Shown here: in pieces, positions 1-11,666 of the stretch
How the letters are laid out: each line of letters starts with the position of its first letter
How positions within the stretch are numbered: position 1 is the first letter of the stretch
Assembly: GCA_029204225.1 (NCBI GenBank)
Contig: CM055102.1
Coordinates: 38,246,585-38,310,584, forward strand
Reading direction: 5' to 3'
DNA: 64,000 nucleotides
Source of the DNA: Diphasiastrum complanatum
Taxonomy: Eukaryota; Streptophyta; Lycopodiopsida; Lycopodiales; Lycopodiaceae
The notes under the pieces: model-generated
Database searches by the model: none
What the model was told of the DNA's origin: nothing
What the model saw: only the letters and a program-made list of their open reading frames with translations
Position numbers and translations under genes: made by a program

Positions 1-240
1 TTGATTTTTAAGAATTATTTTAAAAAAACATATGTTTTCAAGTATAGTCCGTAAATAAGAACTGGATGGAGAAATTCAGGTTGTTTAGAATTTCCCTTGT
101 GAAAAGTAGGGTGTTGTTTCTCCTATAAAGTGCCATGGTGGTGAAGACCTTTCCTCTCCAGAGTTTGTTGACTCAGCTCAGCCACACAATGAGGACATAT
201 AAGAGGGCAAAAAAGTAGGGTGTGAAAGTACTCAATCTAG

Positions 241-1050
241 GACTGGTCCTAGCCCGCTAATATGACTTAGTACATCCGCCACTCAATTAGTGGTACCTTT
301 GATATATCACACTTCAAAGTCGAATTCTTGCATGAGTTCTGCCCATCGGGCCTCATGACCTCTTAGATCATTTTGATTGTAGAAATCCTTTAGGGGCTGG
401 TGATCCGTGTGCACCATGAACTTGTTACCGAACATGCAACGTATCCATGTATATTACCCTAGAATCCTTCAGAATTTTTAAATATACCCAATTCCCCATT
501 TCAAACTCTCGAGGCAATATTTTTAGATTAGCATAATGTCTATTCCCCTCCGATTCGGGTCATCAAAAGAACTAGCACTCAAAGACGTCTCTAGTTTAGT
601 GAATACGGCCGACCGAAAGTGACTGGTGAATTTTGGATCACAATGTCACTTGTTAATCCGCAAAGTCTAAACGAACGTTCTCCAAGAGTTTGAGCTAGAT
701 CAATAGCCTTCGTAATGGTTTTTAGTAGAATAAACATAGCTAATTTGGTAAGACGGTCGAATATTACCCAAATTGTAACATTTTAATTATTTGTCCGCGG
801 TAATTCTACTATGAAATCCATCAAAATACTATCCCATTTCTTAGCAGGTATATTGAATGGATGTAAAAGACCCCCAGCTTTCAAGTGTTCAGCTTTATGT
901 CACCATTCAAGACGTAGTATTCTACAAAGGGTCTAAGATTTAGCCAACAAAAATCCCTACATACCAAATTCAATGTACAATGTATGCTAGGATGCCCCAC
1001 ACAAGGTCTGTCATGACATCCATGAAGAATTTTCTCTTTTATAGCATCCA
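241..1050 (-). pseudogene. Degenerate Ty3/gypsy pol (integrase core and RNase H pieces)
   Basis: Read on the minus strand through many stops and frameshifts. From about 1020 down to 600 there is a gypsy integrase core: 'KAGGLLHP', then 'MDFIVELP' with the first catalytic Asp, then 'FDRLTKLA' and 'KFTSHF'. From about 440 down to 240 there is the end of an RNase H domain: 'HTDHQPLKDF', 'ARWAELMQEFDF' and the closing 'VADVLSH' (usual form VADALSR). The match to the better preserved integrase at 59.4 kb is clear. On this strand integrase precedes RNase H, the reverse of normal Ty3/gypsy order, so this may be two fragments or a rearranged copy. No reading frame is intact. Confidence 0.7.
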
Positions 1051-3780
1051 TCTTAGATAAAGTTAGTTTACTTTATATTTAATGTCCGTTTCAATTCCAA
1101 TGCTATTGTTTAAAAATATGGTGTGTGTGTGTGTGTTTTTGTTGTGGGGATGGATTTTTCTTGTTTCCCAGACCAACTTGACAGGTAATGGGACAAAAAT
1201 AACTATTGGTGATTTACACTGCAATTTTTTTTGGTGATGCTTAAAAAATTAGCAGTTCATGAGCGTAAATGCATCGATTAAGCATGCTAATTCATAAAAA
1301 ATCACTATTTTTCTACGTTTTGTTTACAAAAAATTTGCATATGTGAACTTAATTGAGAGAAAAAAAAAACTTGTATTTCCCATAGGAAAATGGCAACTAG
1401 GTAGTCTCTAGTCATTGGAGATGGTTAGCCTTCGTCTCCCAAAGTTCGACCGACCTCTTTTGTTTTGGGAGGCTAGATCAGTACAACCAATTACTTGATA
1501 CGTTAAGTAGAGCAGTTTTGGAACTCCATCAAAGTAATAAGCAACACAATAATCAAATGTAATATCTATTAATCAGTTCCAATCCATAACTTCTAATAAC
1601 CTAGGTTATCAACTTGAGGTTTTTACAAGCAACAAGAAGTACAAACAACCGGAAGTCGTTGAGGATTGGATAAATAGGTGGTCTAGTTACTTTAATTTTC
1701 AAAATGTCCCTGAAGAGGAGAATTTCATTGGTACTTTTGTTCTTGGAAGGCAAAGCTTTAGTCTGCTATTGTTCTTTATCAAATTAAATTTTGATCATTT
1801 CATTTTTATGGATTTTAGCTACATAAAGAGTTATTTTGCTCAGAACTATGGTTCTACAAGAAAATCCTTGAATTTGGTTGGTGGTGCATGGTTGGATATG
1901 CTGCGTTACTAATGGCAAGATAGGAAGTTTATGCTAGTATTTTAGAATGAAAAAGATTATGAAATTGCTAAATTAAAAGCGTGATGACGTGCAAATGCTA
2001 TAATCTCTAGAGAGGTGGATGCTATTTATTGATGAGAATTCATGAGGAAACATTGTAGCTGAAAGCGGGTTAACAAAAGCTTTCATACCTTGTTCACTAC
2101 TACAGGTTGACATTCTTATAATTTTGGCAAAAGAGGGCATGATCATTGTGTACTACATGTGTATAATTTGTGCAATTATGAGATCCCTCGTTCTCCTTGC
2201 AACTCCAACTCTGCAATGTCATACCCTCTCCACTTCATGGCGTCTTCCGTTCTTGTAAGAATCTATCTTAATTCTAGCTATGCCAATAATTTCTGATTAT
2301 TTTTAGATGACATATTTATTTAGTTTTGTGACATATGATTGATTCGATTGATATGTGAGTAGTATATAAGCTAGAAGGACAAACCAAAACCTCCAAGTGT
2401 GTTCTATTGCAATTGAGAAGGTTTGCCACTTAAAGAACAAAAGAAAGTTGTAGCTATATTTTTAACTAATAGGAGGCATAGAAATGGTGTCTTGCTACAC
2501 AGCCAACATGGGATATCACAATAAGTCATCACCAATGTTGGTATCTTAGAAACCTGTTCTGAGTTTTGGGGTCACAACGTATTGCCCCAAAACGTCTTAA
2601 GAAAATCCTTAAAAAATGCTCCAAGTCAAATTGCTTTTCCTTCTGCTACTAGCACTCTCTTGTGCAACTCTTCAAGATGATCCTTCAAATGAATAGTATT
2701 ACAAATAAGCTCTCAATGTGAATCTGCTTAGAATTGGCTTCAATATTAGGATAACAACTATTTGCAGTTTTGAGGGTTATCTTAAGCAACATCATTGGCA
2801 AAGAAACTGAGAGGTTATTTGTATCACCAGAATTGAGACCATTTAGCCATTCAACTATAAGAGACTTTTGAGGATCTAAGGATCACAGGATTGTTCGAGG
2901 ACATTGTTTAACCATATGCAAAAGTAGATACATAGAGGATGCCCTTCATTACAAAGAGTATCATTGCCTTCATATTTGTAAAAAGTAGTTGTTCTTTGAA
3001 TGCTTTATAAGTAGTAAATGTTCAAGTAAATTATGAGTTTTGTATGTCAAACTCATACAGCCCAATTCTCAAAAATGGCAAAAAAAATAGTACATACTAT
3101 AAAAAAAAAAACTTCAGGATAGGTTTCGAAATTTGTTCCGTTTCAGAATGAGCAATTGTGGTTGCTATATTACTCAAATTATAGGTGATTGATGGAGAAC
3201 ATATTGGACCGTGGGTCCATGGCAACATTGGCACAACATCAGTCATTTTTGTTAGGCCAAATTTTAAGGCTGTTATGGCCCAAAAAGGATCGGTTACCAG
3301 AGGGCTAGTCCACTCTAAGGTGCGATGATGGATGAACGATAACCTGATGAGCTTGTGTGGTAAGAAGTTAGAGATGCATTTTGAGGATGACATTCATGAA
3401 CCTAGCCATTAGTGTTGCAGCTAGCTGAAATGGGATGGAGAAGCTAGCCAACAAAGGGAATGATTTTCCGAGCTAAAACTTCGAGCCTATCTATTGGATC
3501 TTGAGAAAATTGCAAATCGCTCAACCCCTACTAGATTTGAAAAGCTAGGTGGCTTGCGCTTGCTGGGGGGCAGAAATGCATGTCATGAAACATCTATTGT
3601 ACCAAATCGATAAGGCAGAGTTTTTTCAAGTATGAAATTTGAATAAAAAAACAAATAAAAAACAAACAAACTTTATGTACAACCATATAAAAATTGATAA
3701 ACAGTACAATTTGAAAAAAAATTGAAAATACATAAATGTGCTTATGTGCCAAGTTGCTCGTGAGTTCACTATCTAAGTTT
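1051..3780. other. AT-rich stretch with no recognisable gene
   Basis: A (GT)n microsatellite of about 16 bp lies at 1120-1136. The rest is AT-rich, with frequent stops in all frames. The minus-strand ORF at 3097-3393 (98 codons) matches nothing I recognise and has no codon or motif support. Probably decayed intergenic or transposon DNA. Confidence 0.5.
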
Positions 3781-3784
3781 ATAC

Positions 3785-4660
3785 AATCCTAAAAAAATTG
3801 TCCACCTCATCATCTATGTAAACACATTTTTCTCTTTTCGGTCTTTTCTTTCCAAGTTGCTCAGTATTGTCCATGAATTCCATCTCTTTCATAGCTGCTT
3901 CAGCATAAACAGGTAATTCACCATACATCATCGTCATATTGAACTTCAACATCTAGTGATAAATCAAAAATTTCTTACGATGATAATGTCAAAAAAACAA
4001 TGGGAGACTTACTAAAAGAACATATGGAATGTTTCATTTTGCTCTTTAGTATCTAAATTCACACCAGCACTCTTATCCAATGGTGGTTTACGAGTTGGGA
4101 GTTGCTTAACAAACATAGAGATAATTGCTGCATCAAAATCAAATGGTAGACAACATCTTCTAGATGATAGACATGCCCTCAAGAATGGGGTGGTGCCATA
4201 GCCAATCTCCATGCATGTTCCACTACCAGGACACAAGAACTCCAAGAGCATCTTCACAAAAGCAGGAGATTGCTCCATAGGACCGCTCCAAGGTGTAGCC
4301 ATGACATGCTGTGTATCCGGGATACGAACCCTAATGTTGTGGGCTTTTTGGTCTTGGGATTTTTCTTCCAAAATGGTGGCTGAAATGATTGAGGAGATGG
4401 GGGCGCTTGGTTTGGTGCCTTTCTTCAAAACTGATGCCCAAGAAAGGGCCTCTTCTTTCTGCTTCTCGATCTTGTTTTCCAATTCTCGTAAACTGTAGCA
4501 TGTTTGGTCCCAATTGATTGCTCGAGTGATGCGACTTTTGACTGTAGTAGGTTCTCTTCATTGATCAGAGAGGTTATTATTCTCTTCAACTAGAGATTTC
4601 TTGCTTCAAAGTCTGGAAATCTACCTTAATCTCATTGATCTGCCAAGATGAGAAAAGCTC
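3785..4660 (-). pseudogene. LINE ORF1 coiled coil fused to a methyltransferase-like domain
   Basis: The open frame 4482-4012 (156 codons) begins 'LENKIEKQKEEALSWASVLKKG', continues to 'ISATILEE' and 'NIRVR', and is closely alike to the ORF1 protein of the LINE copies at 33.5 and 36.5 kb. A frameshifted coiled-coil stretch extends upstream to about 4660. After residue 53 the similarity to ORF1 stops. The protein then reads 'TPWSGPMEQSPAFVKMLLEF', 'EIGYGTTPFLRACLSSRRCC' and 'FDFD', which looks like the C-terminal SAM-binding part of a DNA N4/N6-type methyltransferase (Gly-rich motif, then an acidic strand end). A GT donor at about 4000 and an AG acceptor at about 3963 could join a further open segment, 3960-3785, containing 'GELPVYAEAAMKEMEF' and a basic 'KKRPKREK' tail. 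The ORF1 homology is firm. The methyltransferase label is inference from motif shape only. Confidence 0.4.
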
Positions 4661-4933
4661 TGTTAATTTAGAGGGTGTGTATGGGTTATTTGCTGTAGGT
4701 TGTGGTTCTTGAAGGGAGTAGGAGGGATAGAAGAAGCATTAGAATGGAGCATGCCCTACCATGAGGTATGGAATATAGTTGGCGTTCATCTCATCACTTG
4801 TGTTCCCTTCCATGATGTTGCTGTTCTTGCCTATTGTTGTTTATCCGTTCCTTGGAATGTTAATCACAACCATGCTTGGTTTCTTTGGATAGCTTGGGCT
4901 AGACATTTTTTTATGGACACACATAGTCCATGC
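4661..4933. other. Flank of the copia-type element, no recognisable gene
   Basis: An 88-codon plus-strand frame (4700-4966) runs across the left boundary of the LTR element, so it cannot be a native gene as it stands. Nothing else is recognised. Confidence 0.4.
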
Positions 4934-5948
4934 TGTTGCGGAATGATGATGCTAAGAATAGCTTAAAACAATCAGCCTAGGACCCTAGTAATGTTGATTT
5001 CAAGGACTACTTGAGCCTAACACAACTAGGAATGAAACATGCAATATGAAATCTTGACATGCAATAGACATGCAAGTAGAAATGAAAAACCAGCAAGCTA
5101 TGGATCCGAAAATTTGATCCTAGTTCAAATCTATATGAACTCTACTCAAAGCTAAACCAATGAATCGAAATGGAAATGAATTCTACTTGCTGGCCACTCC
5201 AATTAACAAGATCAGATCTGGAGAATCAGATTCTATTTATTCTCTAATTGGCCTCTAATCTCAATTAGTGATGGTACCCTCTAATAGAAAGCAAATGCTT
5301 TCAAGGAGAAAAGATGGAATTTACAAATATGAGGCAGCGCCCAATCAACAATGATTGTGGGTTGTTTAGGTTCCAAACATGCATGTTATGATAGTGGAAG
5401 TAGTATGGCTGGTGGCGCCCTCCTCCTACAAGCACTTTGCACTTGATTCCACCGGATTTGGACAAGTGATGATGGAGATCCACCAGAATTTAGATCTGTC
5501 CCTGTAGCGATTTCCTACACAAGAAAGATGGAGAATGAAGCAAGAAGACACAAATCACATGAAGATGGAAGATAGTTTCAGATCCCTCTCTCTCCATCTC
5601 GTGGTAGTAGTGTTTTCCTCTATTAAATAGACTTTGTGAATGTACAATGGTTGGCATGCAAATGCCAAGTGTCTAGTTCTTATGCATGCATTTGCATGTC
5701 ACTTGCATGTCACATGCATGTCTCATCTAATGTTAATAGGTGGAAATCTAACTAGTACTCCCCCATGCACATGTGCATGGGGGTCTGCCAAACTCAAGTG
5801 GGGACATAGGCATCATCATGCAAGAAGGCCTTCAGCACGAGTTGGGACAAAATAAAATTTGTCTAAGTATTTGGGCCTTAAAAACTTGGACCCAATTATT
5901 GACCATGTGGCATATACTATTCATTTGACTAGGTTTATAAGTTCAACA
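4934..5948 (-). repeat. LTR (3' LTR of the minus-strand copia-type element)
   Basis: Direct repeat of 7631-8628, about 95% alike by eye over most of its length. It contains a perfect 24-bp palindrome at 5760-5783 and a cluster of CATGCA/TGCATG words at 5655-5725. Confidence 0.8.
5760..5783. repeat. Perfect 24-bp palindrome in the LTR
   Basis: Five C, then ATGCACATGTGCAT, then five G: a perfect self-complementary sequence. The copy in the other LTR (8439-8464) has a G-to-T change in the right arm. It may be a transcription-factor site (it contains CACATGTG, an E-box) or a cruciform former. Confidence 0.6.
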
Positions 5949-5966
5949 ACTCCCCCTTAAACCTGT
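5949..5966 (-). promoter_or_regulatory. Polypurine tract of the copia-type element
   Basis: The plus strand reads ACTCCCCCTTAAAC directly after the LTR. On the minus strand this is the purine tract that primes plus-strand DNA synthesis, abutting the TGTTG end of the 3' LTR. Confidence 0.6.
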
Positions 5967-6889
5967 TAAATGAATAACTCCTAATGCCCTTTACAAAGTT
6001 TATTTACATGCCGAATTTTGCATGTGCTGAGGCTAGAAGTACAACAATTTCTTCTCTAGGCTTGGCTACATGCATGAGGCATGGAGGATATTTAGCCACA
6101 ACCTATTCTGGGAAATGGTTGTAAGCCATGCATTGTTCTTGCTGGCTCACTTGAGACACCATGAAAGGCCTTTGAATTGTATTGATGTAGACTTGCCAAA
6201 TAACGAAGTCTTTGGAGGTCTGTTCCCCCTTCAGCTTCAGGCTGCAACAAATTGGCATCCTGGAACATACAACCAGGTAATAGTGTGGCTGACAAAGACC
6301 GTCCTTGATCTGCTTCTTGCCACAAGTCATATGGATCTGCATGCATCATCTGTAGATACAGCAAATCGAAAGTAGTGTCGGGACCACACCCAACAAGAGT
6401 AAATGAGGCATCTTCCTCGCCATCAGAAATGTCCCCGACACTTCAGCAGCAGGTACATGCAGCTACTCGGTATCCTACACTAGATTCATAGGAGCTTCAT
6501 GCTGCAAATTATCAATAACAAGCTCTACAAACAAAGAACCTGTTTCTAAGTTGATAAATTTTCTCTCCTTTGTATGAGGAGTTATGAGATCTTGCAGGCA
6601 TCTTTTGGGTTCACCCTGCAAGCAAGACAAAGATTCTTCCTGAATGGAAGAGAACATATCCATGCATACATCATGCATGCAAAGTTGAAGCTGCCCTTCA
6701 TGCTGATCATGTTGCAAGGAACTAAGAGTGGATTCCCCCTGAATGGAAACCTACATGTCAGATGTTGGTGACTGAGGACTACTCAATCTTTCCAATTCAC
6801 ATACATCCTGTAAATTGGCATTACGCATGCATACATCCTGCTTAAGAACCACGTTAGATTCACTCTTGGAATCCATCTGCATGATTTTA

Positions 6890-7430
6890 GGTTTTGTCCT
6901 GCATGAAAAATGATCTGCAAAACAATGATTATTTCTTTACTCCACCGAATATTGTTGCTCTAGCTTTTTCCTTGATGATTCTGCACATGCTTCCTCACCG
7001 TGAAGAACTAGGTGGATTGATTTTGCAGAAAGAGCAATATCAAGAGAACTTGAATCATCGTAACAGGGGCTACGATCAAGCTCTTGTAGTTAGAGGATGA
7101 GGTGGAAGATTTGGCCGTGTAAGGTATCAATTGAGAGGAGGAAACTCAAGTCAGGAATCATTTCACATAAGCAAGTCAATGATAGTCCGAATTGAGGCAA
7201 TTGGAATCAAGGCCAAGGTCAAGGACGCGGCTATTCCAAGCAAAATAAATTTGGAAATTGTAGGTACTACAACAAACCTGGCCATTGGGAGCGTGAATGT
7301 TTCAAGAAGTAGCAGGAGATAGCACAAAGAAAGGGCAAATGGCAAGCAGGCAATTATGCTGATCAACATCATTTTGATGATGATCATTATGAAGACAACT
7401 CTGAATCTGATAAGCTCGGCTTTCGAGATT
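6890..7430 (+). pseudogene. Copia-type gag fragment with a damaged zinc knuckle
   Basis: Plus strand, frames interrupted. Around 7190-7310 one frame reads a Gln/Gly/Arg-rich stretch ('NWNQGQGQGRGYSKQ') followed by 'CRYYNKPGHWEREC', a CCHC knuckle of the Ty1/copia gag type in which the second Cys is Tyr. A stop follows six codons later, and then an acidic tail ('DDDHYEDNSESDKLGF'). The fragment lies between two LTRs whose priming sites place the element on the other strand. It is therefore either inverted internal DNA or a fragment captured from another element. Confidence 0.55.
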
Positions 7431-7617
7431 GTCCTGTCACCATCTCCCATAAGTTCGGTTCACTCTTGAGAATGTATACAAGCTGTCCTCGCCATGCATT
7501 ATAGTTGGACTTAGATTCTAAACGAATTCTATATGGATCATGAAATCCAAATAGATCCATCATGCATGCATAAGAAAAATGAAATTTAGATTTCTAGATT
7601 CATGCTTCATCCTTGAC

Positions 7618-7630
7618 GCTCTGATACGAC
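7618..7630 (-). promoter_or_regulatory. Primer-binding site of the copia-type element
   Basis: The plus strand reads GCTCTGATACGAC. Its complement differs by one base from TGGTATCAGAGC, the site complementary to initiator-Met tRNA. It abuts the LTR at 7631. Confidence 0.65.
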
Positions 7631-8628
7631 TATTGCGGAATGATGATGCTAAGAATAGCTTAAAACAATCAGCCCAGGACCCTAGTAATGTTGATTTCAA
7701 GGACTACTTGAGCCTAACACAGCTAGGAATGAAACATGCAATAGACATGCAAGTAGAAATGAAAAACAGCAAGCTATGGATCCCAAAATTTGATCCTAGT
7801 TCAAATCTATATGAACTCTACTCAATGCTAAACCAACTTGCTGGCCACTCCAATTAGCAAGATCAGATCTGGAGAATCAGATTCTAATCATTCTCTAATT
7901 GGCCTCTAATCTCAATTAGTGATGGCACCCTTTTAATAGAATACAAATGCTTTTGATTTCATCAATTTCTAAGAAGCAGTCAAGGAGAAAAGATGGAATT
8001 TACAGATCTGAGGCAGCGCCCAATCAACAATGATTGTGGGTTGTTCTGGTTCCAAACATGCATGTAATGATAGTGGAAGTAGTATGGCTGGTGGCGCCCT
8101 CCTCCTACAAGCACTTTGCACTTGATTCCACCAGATTTGGACAAGTGATGATGGAGATCCACCAGAATTCAGATTTGTCCCTGCAGCGAGTTCTACACAA
8201 GAAAGATGGAGAATGAAGCAAGAAGACACAAATCACATGAAGATGGAAGATAGTTTCAGATCCGTCTCTCTCCATCTCGTGGTAGTAGAGTGATTTCCTC
8301 TATTAAATAGACTTTGTGAATGTACAATGGTTGGCATGCAAATGCCAAGTGTCTAAATCCTATGCATGCATTTGCATGTCACTTGCATGTCACATGCATG
8401 TCTCATCTAATGTTAATAGGTGGAAATCTAACTAGTACTCCCCCATGCACATGTGCATGGTGGTCTGCCAAACTCAAGTGGGGACATAGGCATCATCATG
8501 CAAGAAGGCCTTCACCACGAGTTGGGACAAAAAAAATTTGTCTAAGTCTTTGGGCCTTAAAAAACTTGGACCCAATTATTGACCATGTGGCATATACTAT
8601 TCATTTGACTAGGTTTGTAAGTTCAACA
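7631..8628 (-). repeat. LTR (5' LTR of the minus-strand copia-type element)
   Basis: Partner of 4934-5948. Its first bases are TATTG where the other copy has TGTTG. It is followed by CATAC, the likely target duplication of CATGC. Confidence 0.8.
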
Positions 8629-11118
8629 CATACCTCTCTATTTTGGGCATTATTAATGGACATGCACTGTTTATCATGTTTGACAGGCCGCCCGGAACAC
8701 TAATTTACATGGTTTCTATGTTGGGCCCTAATATTTGGATTTTCATATTTCCCTCCAAGTCAATTGAAGGGAGGTAGCTTTTGCTTAGTATAAATAACCA
8801 CTAAAGCTATTCATTAGTTAGTTATGAGTTTGGAGTCGTAAGCTCTTTGTAGGGGAATTCCATCTTTGTAGATCTGCTCAAGCTAACGGCATTGATCTCC
8901 TTAGTCTTCTTTGTTGGAGAGTGCTTGTGAATGATTATTTTGCTGCTTTTATGATGTCATTTGCTATCTTTCGTGTTGAGTATGTAGATGCGTTCTTAGC
9001 AGATGTTAAGGCTCATGGAATGGTTGGTGACTATTTCTCTTTGAAAATTTTGTATTTTTTTCAACAATTAAATCTTTGGTTTTTTCCAGGGTACAGATTA
9101 AGATCAATGTTAGGATTTTTCATTCATGAATTCGTAAATAAGGATGCTCCTTTATATTCTGAAGAGTTTTGACATTTTTTTTATTTTGGATTTGTCCTGC
9201 ATTTTCAGTAGATTGTTCTTTGAGCCTTGTTAAATCAGTTTATTTCAAGTCTTTTTCTTTTTTGATATTGTTTTCGCTGGATTAGTGTTGATGGAAGCTT
9301 AGAATATTCTATTACTTTCAGTAAAACGAACATCTGGTTATTTATGCTCCTTATTTAGTGCTCAAAATTTTGCTTTTAATGCATAGCATCTTAAGTAATA
9401 TTCTATTATTCAGATTTGAACCACCACAACTTTTTCTACAAAATAATGTTTTATTGCCATCAGCACTTTACGGGTGGCATCATTCCCAATCTAGATCAGG
9501 TATGCTCCCTGAAACTTTTGTTTCACGGTCTAGTAGCTAACCAAAATTTATTTATTTATTTATTCCCCTTTGTTTCTTGATTGCATCAAAGAGAGCTGTA
9601 CATGTCAACAATGATTGTTGGGTGGTTTCTAGACCTTGAGATTAGATGTTTTCTTGTTTTCTTTGATTGACATTGCGTATATAATCTCTATCCATGTTTT
9701 TTAAAAGTACAAGGCTGAATGATGCCATATCTCGAATAGCTAACTAGTCTTGATTCTTGCAACCTTGAATTACAATTAGATAGCGCTGCATTGCTCTGTA
9801 TGTTGCCTTTATTGTCGTATGACTTTCATTCTGAAAACTCTTTTGAAAGTTGGTCTGCAAACAGAACTTACAAACCTAGCCCAACTGACTCATTTTGACA
9901 TAAATGGAAGTTGTTTTGAGGTTTATCGTTATAGTTTTAGTTAGTCGATCATAAAGTCTCCCAATCGATGCTCCATAGAAGAACCTGTTGAGTCTCCTCT
10001 TCCAATTTTTAGAGAAAATGGTTGATGAAGAGCAACCTTTGTCAGTATTACTGTAACAGATTGATCAGTGAGAATCAATGAGAAGCAACATCTTTTCACA
10101 TTCAAGTGACTGGTTAAAGAAAAAGTTGAGCCCAAATCAACTTCACCTTCACATCAAATCTTGGGAATTGACTCTGTTTCAAATGTTGCTGTCTTCCTAA
10201 TCTTCATATGGATAGATGCTCCTATTTTTGTCTTCTTGTTAAAGATGGGAACCATTTGATTGTTTGGCTCTTAATTACTGGCTTGCATCATGGCTGAGTT
10301 TACCCTTGATCTTTGTAGAAGCGATAGAAACTCAGCACAATGGTCTTTGTATCATGCATGAAAGCTGATATGGAGGTATCTTTATGGGTGTGAACTGCAT
10401 CTATCAGTGGCAACTTATGACATCATTAGGGATGTTCTAGCATTTAGTCCTTGCTATTCATGGAGGTGATTGTCTAAGACTGATTTGTGGAATCCATACA
10501 ATAGAAGGCTTTACACCTTTTCTGTTCTGTGGGGTACTATCCTAGACATAACATTTATATATGAGATCCTATTAACTTCAATTACTTTCACATTCAAACT
10601 TTTGAATCTAAATGATTTGCAAGAAGATCATTTTAAATATGACGCATCTGGGCATGGCATTTTAATGAGTTGAAATACCAGGTGACCAAAGGAGACCTTT
10701 TGGCAAAAGATCAACCTTGTGGAACTTGACAAGATTAAGGTGAGAGATAAACTTGTTATGCTTTTTAGTCCTTTGTTTTTGGAGAACATTGTTTTTCAAA
10801 TCGTAAATAATTACATAATCACTATTGTGCCTCAAGAATGACTCTGTCAAGATCCAGCTAGGCAAAACAAAGATGTTATTATATAGTTAAAGCTGCTTGA
10901 GAGGTTCAAAGAAGTGAATAATTGCTCAGTTTTCATCCATAAGTGATTTATATTATCGAAGTAGTTGCTGGAAAGGTCAAGCATGCAATTGACTTAAATT
11001 TGGGTAAAATTTCTGGATGCTTTTATCTTATTGTCAATAAATAGGATAACAAACACGAACAAGTGAATTCTAATTTTCTCAAATCTCGAAAATTACCATT
11101 GTTCCAAAGTTTTCATGT
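8629..11118. other. AT-rich stretch with no recognised gene
   Basis: A TATA-like GTATAAATAA lies near 8788, within sequence that resembles a decayed LTR, but no partner was found. The plus-strand ORF at 8921-9172 (83 codons) matches no family I know. An imperfect (TTTA)n tract lies at 9548-9564. Everything else is AT-rich, with scattered stops. Confidence 0.4.
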
Positions 11119-11126
11119 AGCATGGA
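11119..11126. repeat. 8-bp target site duplication, left (hAT element 1)
   Basis: AGCATGGA is repeated exactly at 15872-15879. Eight bases is the hAT hallmark. Confidence 0.75.
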
Positions 11127-11270
11127 AGCAAGGTTGCAGGACGCGTTCCAAAAATTCCCATGGAACGTTTTTTTTTTTTTTTTTTGAAATTTTTTTAATA
11201 CCAATATGGGTATCAAATGGAAGGTTTTTTCAAGGGCAGTTCATTTATCAAGTTTGCCATCAATTTCAGG

Positions 11271-11400
11271 ACCAGTGTCGTCCGTTAACTTATTTTTCAC
11301 TGTCATATCATTTTCTACAGTTACCAGTATTGTGTACCAGTGTCGTCCGTTAACTTATTTTTCACTGTCATATCATTTTCTACAGTTACCAGTATTGTGT
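11271..11400. repeat. Perfect 65-bp tandem duplication
   Basis: 11271-11335 and 11336-11400 are identical; both start ACCAGTGTCG and end TATTGTGT. A second, imperfect pair of about 40 bp (around TAGACCATGCTGGAAAAAA) follows at 11466-11545. Both lie in the 3' untranslated part of the hAT element. Confidence 0.85.
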
Positions 11401-11441
11401 GAAATGAAATCATGTGCATAGCAAATTGAAAGCATATTGAA

Positions 11442-11464
11442 CCTCTCTCTCTCTCTCTCTCTCT
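11442..11464. repeat. (CT)n microsatellite
   Basis: About 11 CT units, near the 3' end of hAT element 1. Confidence 0.9.
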
Positions 11465-11666
11465 GAAGTAGACCATGCTGGAAAAAAACCATACCGAACT
11501 ACTGAAATAGACCATGCTGGAAAAAAAATCATATCGAAACATGATTTGTATCAAAAAACAAACCGATAGGACACAATGTAAAAACATGAAAATATATAAT
11601 GTCGGGCTCAAGGACAAAAAAAAAATAGAGTGACGTCTGATAAATAATGTCTCATAACACTAACAA

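Larger units (their letters stand above)
4934..8628 (-). mobile_element. Copia-type LTR retrotransposon, non-autonomous, minus orientation
   Basis: Two direct repeats of about 1 kb (4934-5948 and 7631-8628) begin TGTTGCGG/TATTGCGG and end GTTCAACA, so the termini are TG...CA with a 5-bp inverted repeat. The flanks are 'catgc' on the left and 'catac' on the right, a 5-bp target duplication with one change. Orientation comes from the priming sites. Next to the right LTR, the minus strand reads a one-mismatch initiator-Met tRNA PBS (7618-7630). Next to the left LTR, the minus strand reads a purine tract containing AAGGGGGAG (5950-5965). The internal part is only 1.68 kb and contains no reverse transcriptase or integrase. 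The only coding relic, a gag zinc knuckle, lies on the plus strand, opposite to the element. Confidence 0.8.

Noticed and set aside
3097-3393. 98-codon minus-strand ORF
   Set aside because: No motif, compositionally like its AT-rich surroundings, and no splice or promoter support.
8921-9172. 83-codon plus-strand ORF, hydrophobic and aromatic
   Set aside because: No family match; could be an exon, but no flanking exon or splice partner was found.
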